Assembly: GCA_009497875.2 (NCBI GenBank)
Contig: CP032508.2
Location: forward strand, 2,108,001-2,172,000
DNA length: 64,000 nt
Reading direction: 5' to 3'
Origin: a gamma proteobacterium SS-5
Lineage (GTDB): Bacteria; Pseudomonadota; Gammaproteobacteria; Chromatiales; Chromatiaceae
In this document: piece after piece, positions 47,501 through 49,731 of the stretch
Numbering within the stretch: position 1 is the stretch's first letter
How the letters are laid out: every line of letters begins with the position of its first letter
Translations under genes and position numbers: made by a program
Notes under the pieces: model-generated
What the model saw: the letters and a program-made list of their open reading frames with translations, nothing else
Database searches by the model: none
Told to the model about the DNA's origin: nothing

Positions 47501-49434
47501 CACCGGACATGATCAGCGAGGTCCCGGCCGAGCGCTGGGATTGGCGCCGGTTTGCCGCCGAACAGGGTCTGGAGCAGGCCATAGCCCCGCGCTGGGGCGG
47601 CTTCATGCCGGATATAGATCAGTTCGATGCCGGCTTTTTCCGCATCTCTCACCGCGAAGCGCGCCTGATGGACCCGCAGCACCGGCTGTTTCTGCAGTGC
47701 GCCTGGCACGCCATCGAGGACTCGGGCACCGATCCCGAGCGCCTGCGCGGCAGCGATCTGGGGGTGTTCGTCGGCGTGTCCAGCAGCGAGTACGCCCGCC
47801 TGCTGGATATGCAGGGCGAGGCCTTCGACCCGCATATCGCCACCGGACTGGCCCATTCCATGCTGCCCAACCGCCTGTCCTATCTGCTGGATCTGCACGG
47901 GCCGAGCGAGGCCCTGGATACGGCCTGCTCCAGCTCCCTAGTGGCCCTGTGCCGGGCGCTGGATGCCCTGCGCAACGGCGATTGCAGCGCGGCCCTGGTG
48001 GGCGGGGTCAACCTGATGCTCGACCCGGCCATCAGTATGCTGTTCGAGCAGGGCCGCATGCTCAGCCCGGACGGTCGCTGCCGTAGCTTTGACGCGCAGG
48101 CGCAGGGCTATGTCAGGGGCGAGGGCATAGGCCTGATCTACCTCAAACCCCTGCGCCAGGCCGAGGCCGATGGCGACAGGATCTATGCCCTGGTGCGCGG
48201 TCATGCGGTCAACCACGCCGGGCGTACCCAATCCATCACCGCCCCCAGCGTCAACGCCCAGAGCCAGCTGATCATCAAGGCCTGGCAGCGCAGCGGTCTG
48301 GACCCGCGAACCGCCTCCTACATCGAGACCCACGGCACCGCCACCGCCCTGGGCGATCCGGTGGAGATCAATGCCCTGAAAAAGGCCTTCCAGACCCTAT
48401 ACCGGCAGGCCGATGGCCAGGGGCCGACCAGTCCGCGCTGCCTGCTCGGCACGGTCAAGGCCAATATCGGCCATCTGGAGGCGGCGGCGGGCATCGCCGG
48501 GGTGATCAAGGTGTTGCTCGCCATGCAGCGGCAAACCCTGCCTGGGCACCCGCATTTTCAACAACTCAATCCCTACATCTCCCTGGAGGGCAGCCCGTTT
48601 GAGATCCTGACGCAGACCCAGCCCTGGCCGCGCCTGCAAAATGCCGATGGCGCGGAGATCAACCGCCGCGCCGGGGTCAGCTCCTTCGGCTTTGGCGGGG
48701 TCAACGCCCATGTCGTGCTGGAGGAATACCGAGCGCCGTCGCTCTCTATCGCCCCTGAGTCGGCCAGCCAGATGGTCTTGCTGTCCGCCAAGGATCAGCA
48801 GGCCCTGCGCGATTATGCCCAAGCCCTGCATGGCTACCTGGACAACCACGCCGATCTACCCCTCTCGGCCATTGCCTACACCAGCCAGGTGGGGCGTCCG
48901 GCCTTCGGCCAGCGCCTGGGCATCCTCTGTGACTCCCTGGCCCAGTTGCAGGAACGGCTCAATGCCTTTGTGCACGGCGGCGCGGCGGCGGAGGCCGAAG
49001 GCGTCTATTATGCCGACCCGCCAGGGGATAGGCTGCACGGCCTGTTGCTGGAGGACGAAGACGCCCAGGACGTGCTCAAGCAGACCGCCCTGCGCTGGTT
49101 TTCCAAGGGCAAGCACGCCAACCTGCTCAGGCTCTGGGTGCAGGGTGCCGATCTGGACTGGTCGGCCTGTTACAGCGAGCCCAAGCCCAGGCGCATCTCC
49201 CTGCCCGGCTATCCCTTCCGCAGGCAGCGCCACTGGATCGAGCCCCAGGGTCTGGACCCAGAGCAAGGCACGGCCGAGCCCGAGCCGCTGAGCGATCTGG
49301 CGCTGAGGCACTACCTGAAGAAGATCGAGAACGGGCAGGTCCCCGCCGACCGATTGGATAGCGCGGATATTGCCGACGAGGCCTTGCTGGACTATCTCAA
49401 AGAGATGCAAGACCAGGCGGGTGCGGCGGAGTGA
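26572..49434 (+). CDS. Giant hybrid trans-AT PKS/NRPS megasynthase
   Basis: A single 7620-codon gene encodes, in order: LnmK-like domain (about 10-330), ACP (Ser380); KS1 (455-893), cMT (1150-1540), ACP (Ser1652); KS2 (1736-2160), DH (His2396/Asp2598), KR (2730-3195), ACP (Ser3281); KS3 (3377-3799), ACP (Ser4058); C (4119-4537), A (4573-5077), carrier (Ser5156); KS4 (5238-5669), DH (His5915/Asp6081), KR (6300-6760), ACP (Ser6842); KS5 (6950-7387) and a C-terminal docking segment. None of the five KS domains is followed by an AT, so acyl loading in trans is inferred, probably by the FabD-PfaD protein at 18448. All five KSs keep the Cys-His-His residues. Several linkers contain translated dispersed repeats. 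The product is unknown. ATG at 26572 is the first start before the LnmK-like homology. Confidence 0.95.
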   Translation: MTAKTRDLPDSNAISGVAYRLGLPHLLLGRLADDWLLKEAGHLHWQALCADLATPSHELKNQQGQRLLSSFLRVRYESSAGLDGFGENDLLQVAGALSRFGGNRYLSELRFSSAGQDIRLSQMTSFVTRGANNRQMEPSQPADMAASQVRPHESMPLFGEEFHQLRTRLEGGCAEAAGFSIRLNGIDSEFSDQVLFETPYEIIPHSDLNALGLLYFASYARIQDICEGRYIRSQAGRLPGEGAWLSGAVPLARDIFYLRNCDPEDRILYRLNRFSIDEHSPDDPQRIVLQSTLYRQSDGQPIAVIFSLKQWRANQQDSQQVIQAALPPDERPKGQQGPTACKLSEAELSDLLAQELARLLACSAEDIDRDAPWSDYALDSVHLMELSAALADRADIRLAPTDLLAVASTRCLAQEVLAGQTAETGPVLSTEAGTIKASENHAQGSSHLGPLVNPRDVAVIGLAARLPGAADVRQFWQQLTQGVDPISEIPPQRWDWRPYYATTGEKGKTPSKWGGFIAGVGRFDAAHFKISAREARLMDPQQRLLLEEITRLLETAGYAASQLVGSDTGVYIGVSNREYDDLLAEHQVPEAYSSTGTALSIIPNRVSYLFDWHGPSEAIDTACSSSLVAVHRAVQAIQQGECALAVAGGVNLCLTPKLFLSYGHAGMLSPSGRCRTFDKAADGYVRGEGLGVILLKPLQQALRDGDPIQAVIKASGTRHGGRTNSLTVPNVREEASLIRDTWRASGLDPRSIGYLELHGTGTPLGDPAEVNAIKLAFAELDEEVEEQTRAAVPEPRCYLGSVKTHIGHLESAAGIAGLIGLILSLRHRYLPGVLHFKQTNPLIQLEDTPFAIASQGMHWSPLLDATGQPLPRRAGVSSFGFGGSYAHVVLEEFPAPNPATQDQAQAEAQAEADGPGLFVFSSYSEPCLRQDLRQLVDFIDEQPGPISLTSLCYSLQLGRDPRPQRLALRVGSLAQLRSALEEFLSTGQPPEGMLQGLVTGPRAVEAGPDERDWTAPDYCETTGGVASHPGSSERWLGGALGQASPCLTAPPDSALRQALRQAQDTAQGIASLHPGYGAAESRVPNPESRSGPERFHVPGWHCPPHDPWTEIARRWLQGESIDWRRLYPKPPPRLALPPRCLQSEEYWFKPFGSAATGLGAPLQAIQRQLELDLQQAQAYEAEFARLCALASLGLLRRAGCFRRAGQAHGLAQLRQRLGLIDKYERLLLALLHTLVEAGLLQQLATPEPVFRLSAKGKGRGRDSEPGRLGRLKQALIQAHPRAQVEVELFWTCLARLPEVLRGQVPATEVLFPDMSMALLQSIYDQAPFARSYNDWLGLLVAEQVQARLGQIDGPIRILEIGAGTGASTAVILPRLRPYAERLEYFYTDVSPAFLKYGAGQFRADHPFVRYQILDLERDFADQGYGAGGFDLILGTNVIHAVRRIDQCVGRLRRLLRQGGCVLFNELTQTRPFHHLSFALLDGWWLFEDQGYRQPDSPLLSPEAWQRLLREAGFNAIQVKGPAGAFQHLLLGENPEAVAEQLVLPKGHGAGSATPEQETSLGGCGTRDSVLGKAPGPDAAQRCPERCPEPAEGPVEGRNPGLPGEMHSDPQQPGGHAAADLAAQLEQILLQVLELEPGSLNPELAFSEYGIDSILAMDLIKRINQALGIGLNSTDVFDYPTLPRLARYIQERFDPVVTVKDSSQFSSPETRIPSPAAASPPTQAPAQAPAQAAQPGDIAIIGMSGRFADADDLEQFWQNLCNRVCSIREVPPERWDHAQVFSPGAVKPGKAYARWGGFLSGVDRFDSAFFNLSGLEAAYMDPQQRLFLMQAWRCLEDAGYAPAALEGQRCGTYVASGDSGYLELMESLGLPKVALSYTGNDRSILAARIAYLLNLRGPAIAVDTACSSSLVAVHLARQAILAGECDMALAGGVFLTLSPGFFVHTSNTQMLAPDGRCKAFDERADGFVPGEGAGLVLLKALDKALQDGDPIHAVIKGSGVNQDGKTNGITAPSGLAQTELVRSVQAQAGVSADSIQFIECHGTGTQLGDYIEVNALINAFAQDGARKEPCYLGSVKPNIGHTALAAGVTGLIKLVLALKHRQIPPNIHFEQPNRRIDFAGSPFRVSTQLRPWLRPAQGRRRAAISSFGFSGTNCHLVLEEAVPPPTRAEGDAAAQLFVLSARDRQRLLAYIRQYIAFLQGPQAEGLALRDLCHTLQLGRIAQKQRFACLVVDKQALLQTLRSALQLDLQPPEQGPRWHCAKATKQAQPNAQGAGSDTPEHETSSSLPGDSAAPVARMKCNGIRGGHAPPEKPAALNDLEHLTAHWCAGGEVDWMALAAPEARRVHLPSYPFAEERHWLHVEQALAPGMGQASAHAHHGANITVALELSQDASYLDEHRLRGLATLPAAASIGLLLRAAGIAGYRDVQLIEEIHWRRLIQLRQARETLLCRFHLAPSTAPGMGLGEGRRVLPATPTLPPSLAVAVEPGAAAKSEGNRLGFEISMADAPDQIAISGLLSLAAQPGSAQVEDLADLQRLCPETASVEDYYQTLADNGLAFGPSFLRLQRVMTGPGLALARLSPALNQVLSPSEFVIHPNLLDAAFQTLDCLRQCAEVPDGLARPDAAPRLKIPLFAKGVHIFRQPEAAEAGPDAGQAGQDHYSVAARLLHCDAQSCSGQLSLLDAQQRLLLHIEQLQLRSPAAFRLDAASPDVVSPDLTALEVGPSFWVDDWRPQPLPQPSIQPPAPLPDPLPAPLLVIGDDGWLRGPLSAVPDSLAAMRFVRPADLADALAVASDSTPLYLILQGRPTTELSAAAAQASYAELLQLARGLAQAQPPGRPIRLLYLQPLAAEASADPGADSASGAKPGPGLASAIHAALRSLQLELPQLDAKLLEIPLAGIQGAPLLALIARELQASADGDWLAYPDLEQRQRHYWRAWRPQTDVSNLMLDRQDCLLITGGAGQIARHCAAYFAQRFACRIALLGRSAPTPDLRGLMQDLEAQGSQVSYFQADLADRAQLQGQISAIIEALGPIRGIIHCAGTVRDAAASQKTDAQWQAVFAAKVAGSQHLDQLTLDQPLRFFLCCSSMASVLGNLGQSDYAFANGYLDAWIGQREQRVARGEASGISRSLCWPLWAEGGMQVPPANLQRMQKSLGLHAMPTQIGLDALLQACQAPVARLWLHYGQLEPLLRQHADLFDAGVGEGLGDWADSVARMQRSGIRGDSALHRNAHLSPEAGCREGPNPEGTLPHRLLQRLISIISELLRIDASHIDADTDFSEFGFDSILFAQFAERLNQVLGIDLTPANLFEYNSLEQLAEYLLGGFADTIARALQAEARPDPAITAQTSAPPHTLGLGGGPGLRLLAGYDPVAAQAATARAEPIAIIGMAFRFPGAEDAQGFWQGLWDGRCWIGEVPRERWDWREYAAEAGGSALQWGGFIQDMDAFDAAFFGISEHEARLMDPQQRLFLELSWAALEDAAIRPSSLWGSNTAVFVGAAASDYQELLQRQQGPLDAHIATGQAHSILANRISHFLNLHGPSMPVNTACSSALVAVHRACSAIRNGEADLALAGGVNCLLSPTPYLYYSKAGMLAKDGKCKSFDAAADGYVRAEGGGALVLKPLSRALADGDPIQGLLLGSAENHGGRVSSLTAPNPQAQAQVIRQALKQAGIGPDSIGYIEAHGTGTALGDPIEINGLKLAFADGVPPGPAHCGIGSVKTNIGHLETAAGIAGLIKVLLCLKARKLPGNVHLQTPNPQLRLDNSPFYLVRQRSDWPQRPDQPLRAGVSSFGFGGSNAHVILQQAPTADAAPLDAVLSTDLTKQAPLLILLSAKEPQRLADYARRLLRFLQGDAAIDLRDLAYTLQTGREAMEHRLALVSHSRAELLDQLQAIADGVEGAGSIRGQCAAKAAKGPAVEPAVEPAVEPAVEQAVEPGLELASAGLRQIGQRWCQGVDFDWVLLYPGPPPKRISAPSYPFARRRYWCVPDRGQFPSQAPSKAAMAAPAEPSALRAVRPHQAQAGLRRDDLVSGLLELVSAILGPGLGLDQAAVQADSPLQDLGLDSFDLINLAQQIEQRFALKCSGSEIYQADSLDQLATRLATQWATQSAMQPHSAQDSAPNPAMAFSRCPLTPAQQALWTLQQADPSLSAYNIPAAYRLGAAVDGARLQVALDALQQLHPCLRARLAGDTQTPELLISETALASLQRQDWTHLADSADSAALVAHLRQRVQQPFDLRQGPLLRATLARLNDGDQLLLLEFHHLICDGQSHQLFTDQLQRLYRNQGRIEADMWPEADFSQFVQAQAEMLASAAGRRMQAFWLAQLRPPLPLLNLPSDYPPAQWQPFRGAQIELPLSAALLQSLERLARAERSSLFALMLSAIGQLLHRHTGERDIIIGTPYAARPQARFRSVFGYFVNMLCLRLRIDPELSPRQQIRQTQTLVQQALAHGDYPLAMLQGQLQCDMRQLFRVAFYFHNQAKDGYLIPDPDGLSLHWLPEIRQQGEFDLVFDYLSVQQRLFIKYNPSLFSPARLRAWAEQLHQLLQAMGRDPDAPAGSAAPWLGALCADDPVLPDADPDLGLPGLLELFQRQVEQRPQATALVFEGQQLSYAALDRRSQAIAQWLMAQLGDQLGTGQERRIALFMRRSRDLLPALLGILKAGAAYVPLDTQYPPQRMAAILQQAQVSGLLTDRPSLADLVPLGQAMAGLPRLLLEDCPEVAELDLGPGLDLGLAWPQIQPDSIAYLIFTSGSSGEPKGIPISHANLANFLHAMAQRPGLTATDYVLALTTICFDIAALELFLPLTLGACVELLPAELGRDGLTLARKIAQSPASLIQATPATYQMLEAAHWQGKPGLRLLVGGEALQPGLAAALLGRGAELWNMYGPTETCIWSSCGRVEDPQQIGLGEPIANTRFYLLDEQGQAVADGQEAELYIGGAGVSPGYWQRPDLSAKAFVADPFSPGGRLFRTGDRVRRQPSGRLEYLGRVDAQLKLNGFRIEPGDIEQALLGLGGIEQALVCLREESPELKQLTAFVVSRSALDSDWIRSELAKTLPDYMLPSAYVRLGAIPLTPNRKRDRRALSQLPLAQLLADYSPAWSPMATTPGSGGPSGVQLADQPPDQSADQSADQQARLCAELQALAQSCLDLPQRPAAATHLGEYGFNSIHYTQLCLLINRQYGLELSPLVFFQHKSLQRLASWLLQTHAAVLGRYYNQAAAASSADTGGQGRPARLGEARRAAGPDADADTLAIIGMAARLPGCRDLDAFWQQLLQGQSLIREVPPQRWDWRRYQGDPSLEANRTRVRWGGFIDDVDQFDARFFSISPKEAELMDPQYRLFLQCAWQAMEDAGYSSQALAGSNTGVFAGVTTFDYFELITRSQAPVETQQATGNSRAMLANRLSYYLDLHGPSLTLDTACSSSLVAVHRAAEAIRRGECAMAFAGGVNLMLCPSVMISLDRGGLLSADGISRPFDRAANGYVRGEGVGLVLLKPLAQALADGDPIHALLRSSAENHGGRAVSLTAPNPEAQTALLLDAWRRAGVAADQIGYIETHGTSTPLGDPTEFNALKQAFAQAYAEQGLAHPPRPHCALGAVKANIGHLEAAAGIAALIKTVLVLRHAKVPPIAQLRMPNPLIDLTDSGLILPQQAMDWPLAGARRWAGVSSFGFGGANAHLLLESFSPPAAAQEQADQPLLALLSAKAADRLMPMARQLAEYLGGLGHPARAGLCLADVATTLLRGRDAMPHRLACRVASLAELRAKLLAFAQGEPVAGLWHSAETGGMADVDDLATLARAWVRGEIQATEAMLGNRQGRRISLPGYVFAPSRHWLAQVVQLPSMPQEVGQGRVGALQPPATGTFVFSGDAAHPMDLTIMGRAEPSRRMTLCSPLIVPSPQPSPRGRGSKRGFATYTVNVLLDAEAFYLRDHRVAGQRTLPGAVHLELALAAAQGRLAQEVCGIRRCVWQQPFRLNQGQAELHISLQQSEGRGGYRLASAEPPGRLFSQGEFLLGPAGQAESLNLAAIRQRCGQRLSASAAYSLFEQAGFVYGPSLRVLQSLAVGADEALCLLQLPTDLAAEWMAEPDAFILHPALLDGALQAMIGVLFQRELSQVYVPYSLGELRRFAPLPSRCYAHVRLIELGPDIRAHIHLLDETGRVLVQLSDYRMRPLAALPGSGPGPGPGSEPEPEPNAAAIRPRAGLQLVQAHYCEAALPPGNLGAPSAGSEVQRVGVALPSSNPGLRCTRMCECSVRHDCMDAGGRATQDAKAEDADRDRCTPSGLGLPHSSLRPLRSFASSASHRLGDVSCSGVAVSPHDRWVDQAIDDPSAWPTGPLLLFGPAAQLERLRPELPQTAICIAYASAESQVEIDHEIGHKIDPQQPDAVTVLFAQLQLQGLPAALVLLASAEAEDGLLPRELQLWIQLGQYLLKQRLQRPLPLLYVLDHGNALGPQQAAIAAFLLSLAQEHAKLPGKCIQLDADSDLAPLLRAELGHPRSGELRYRGGRRQLKGWRFAPPPAEEMALPLRQQGVYLISGGAGAVGSLLAQQLLERLNASVIVCGRSPAGHPQLSQRPGYDYQCVDVSDADAVTTLIERIKAKYGTLHGLIHAAGVLDDAYLRDKPMAAFQPVLRAKISGLRHLDRATQGLALDFFVCLSSLAAQLGSAGQTDYAYANRFMDEYMQRRVRRAEGLSLSLNLPLIAAGGMAPSPAMQAHQARLLGAEPLSSDNLWRAFSLALAHAAATTAEPGPLLLFQAEPQRLAAYLGMATTSGLDGERLTSTGPDSSAPEYEASLAGLGTRDSGLGTRYLPGMLHSDEPFMNDCKPALKQTLRALVADLLHLDLGEIEEDVELFEYGFDSINFAEFSNLLNDRFGLGLNPSIFFEYPTLASLAAGLLQDHAAAMQAYFAGQPGSPLEGQHESTGPVGQPLSGGDPGWRCAPAGPASAPCLGPEVPEAPAVSGQRDEPMAIAIVGLAARLPQAVDAEAFWHNLLQAPDMISEVPAERWDWRRFAAEQGLEQAIAPRWGGFMPDIDQFDAGFFRISHREARLMDPQHRLFLQCAWHAIEDSGTDPERLRGSDLGVFVGVSSSEYARLLDMQGEAFDPHIATGLAHSMLPNRLSYLLDLHGPSEALDTACSSSLVALCRALDALRNGDCSAALVGGVNLMLDPAISMLFEQGRMLSPDGRCRSFDAQAQGYVRGEGIGLIYLKPLRQAEADGDRIYALVRGHAVNHAGRTQSITAPSVNAQSQLIIKAWQRSGLDPRTASYIETHGTATALGDPVEINALKKAFQTLYRQADGQGPTSPRCLLGTVKANIGHLEAAAGIAGVIKVLLAMQRQTLPGHPHFQQLNPYISLEGSPFEILTQTQPWPRLQNADGAEINRRAGVSSFGFGGVNAHVVLEEYRAPSLSIAPESASQMVLLSAKDQQALRDYAQALHGYLDNHADLPLSAIAYTSQVGRPAFGQRLGILCDSLAQLQERLNAFVHGGAAAEAEGVYYADPPGDRLHGLLLEDEDAQDVLKQTALRWFSKGKHANLLRLWVQGADLDWSACYSEPKPRRISLPGYPFRRQRHWIEPQGLDPEQGTAEPEPLSDLALRHYLKKIENGQVPADRLDSADIADEALLDYLKEMQDQAGAAE
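26600..27825 (+). other. Loading module: LnmK-like domain and ACP
   Basis: Residues about 10-330 (GLPHLLLGRLADDWLLKEAG, LHWQALCADL, YFASYARIQDICEG) resemble LnmK/Pnap_2097-type double-hotdog acyltransferase/decarboxylases. LnmK takes methylmalonyl-CoA, decarboxylates it and leaves propionyl on an ACP. The ACP that follows has Ser380 in YALDSVHLM. I infer that this unit makes the starter acyl group (propionyl or acetyl). Recognition is from remembered family motifs. Confidence 0.65.
29619..29890. repeat. In-frame dispersed repeat, linker of module 1
   Basis: The nucleotide sequence TACTGCGAAACAACAGGGG...GGGAGCTCCGAGCGCTGGCTC...GGATTCCGCCCTTCGACAGG closely matches the minus strand of 18190-18395, in the gap before the FabD-PfaD gene. 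It is translated as low-complexity linker (SSERWLGGALGQ, LRQALRQAQD). It ends with TTTCATGTTCCGGGTTGGCA...CATGATCCTTGG, a motif shared with 45445-45485. Confidence 0.8.
31196..31400. repeat. In-frame dispersed repeat before the module 1 ACP
   Basis: This contains GGAGCGGGCAGCGCCACCCC and GGAACAGGAAACATCT (also near 33371, 46864 and 49447), GGGACTCGGGACTCGG, and a CCTGAGCCTGCCGAAGGGCC palindromic-family unit, all translated as linker. Shorter material of the same kind (CGAGTCCCGAGACCCG) recurs at 31685-31715 after the ACP. Confidence 0.75.
33356..33500. repeat. In-frame dispersed repeat, KS2-DH linker
   Basis: This contains GGAGCGGGCAGCGATACCCC, GGAACATGAAACATCTTCC and a palindromic GTAGCCCGGATG...CGGAATCCGGGG unit (33448-33480), translated within the post-KS linker. 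Confidence 0.75.
36180..36300. repeat. In-frame dispersed repeat, KR-ACP linker of module 2
   Basis: A GTAGCCCGGATGCAGCGAAG...GGAATCCGGGG unit (36196-36228) is followed by GCACAGGAATGCGCACCTGT...GCAGGATGCCGGGAGGGACC, a shortened version of the repeat at 26345-26445. The reading frame stays open through it. Confidence 0.75.
36700..38863 (+). other. Module 3: KS-ACP without reductive domains
   Basis: KS3 carries Cys3543 in NTACSSA, EAHGTGT and KTNIGHL. After a post-KS linker with a proline-rich tandem repeat (38296-38343) comes an ACP with Ser4058 (GLDSFDLI). No KR, DH or MT is present, so the unit should stay a beta-keto group unless a trans enzyme acts. It passes the chain to the glycine-like NRPS module. 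Confidence 0.85.
38296..38343. repeat. 12-bp tandem repeat (AVEP) in a linker
   Basis: GTGGAGCCAGCA is repeated about four times in frame, giving AVEPAVEPAVEPAVE. It lengthens the post-KS3 linker. Confidence 0.85.
38926..42150 (+). other. Module 4: C-A-carrier, glycine predicted
   Basis: The C domain has HHLICDG (His4255-His4256). The A domain has LIFTSGSSGEPKG and MYGPTET; reading specificity residues against GrsA gives D-I-L-A(or Q)-L-G-M-I-W-K, very close to the known glycine code DILQLGLIWK. The carrier Ser5156 lies in YGFNSIHY, with Asn in place of the usual Asp before Ser. Glycine incorporation is a prediction from this by-eye alignment. Confidence 0.78.
44130..44270. repeat. In-frame palindromic repeat before DH of module 5
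   Basis: It contains CCCTCTCCCCAACCCTCTCC and CAGGGGGAGAGGGAGC, translated SPQPSPRGRG, a repeat peptide often seen as spurious translation of a proteobacterial palindromic element; an intergenic relative is at 12834-12875. The preceding CCATGGACCTAACGATCATGG part resembles the ends at 45470 and 18405. Confidence 0.75.
45150..45490. repeat. Large in-frame dispersed repeat in the DH-KR linker
   Basis: Positions 45152-45390 are a second copy of the intergenic repeat at 26252-26480, followed by a CTGCGTCCTTTGCGCTCC type repeat (45390-45430) and a TTTCATGTTCCGGGGTGG...CCATGATCGTTGG end (45445-45485). About 110 residues are encoded with no resemblance to PKS sequence. In the intergenic copy the matching frame has a TAG at 26303; here that codon is open (CTAGG changed to CTCGG). 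Confidence 0.85.
46860..46960. repeat. In-frame repeat, KR-ACP linker of module 5
   Basis: CCCCGGAATATGAGGCCTCT is followed by GGGACTCGGGACTCGGGACT triplication and TTCACAGTGATGA, translated LGTRDSGLGTRY. Related motifs occur at 31205-31280 and 49460-49510. Confidence 0.7.
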
Positions 49435-49731
49435 ACCTAACGCACAGGGAGCGGGCAGCGCTATCCTGGAACAGGAAACCTATCCTGGCCGCTTCGGAAC
49501 TCGGGGCTCGACGGCGGATACTGTAGCCCGGATGGAGTGCGGAGAATCCGGGGTTGCTGCTGGGCGTGGCCTCCCCGGATTCCGCTACGCTTCATCCGGG
49601 CTACGTCTGGTTCGGAGCTGCCAAGATGATTTGTAGCGGCACTGCTGTTTCACAGTAAGTTGACGCATGGGGCTTAACCGCCTGCGTAGTTACCAACATT
49701 ATTAGCATGACCTGGGAAATCCATAACCACC
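49435..49731. repeat. Repeat-filled spacer between the megasynthase genes
   Basis: It contains GGAGCGGGCAGCGCTATCC and GGAACAGGAAACC (shared with 31208 and 33371) and a pair of inverted GTAGCCCGGATG / CATCCGGGCTAC units (49523-49605) that could form a long hairpin. No gene or clear promoter is seen. Confidence 0.7.
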
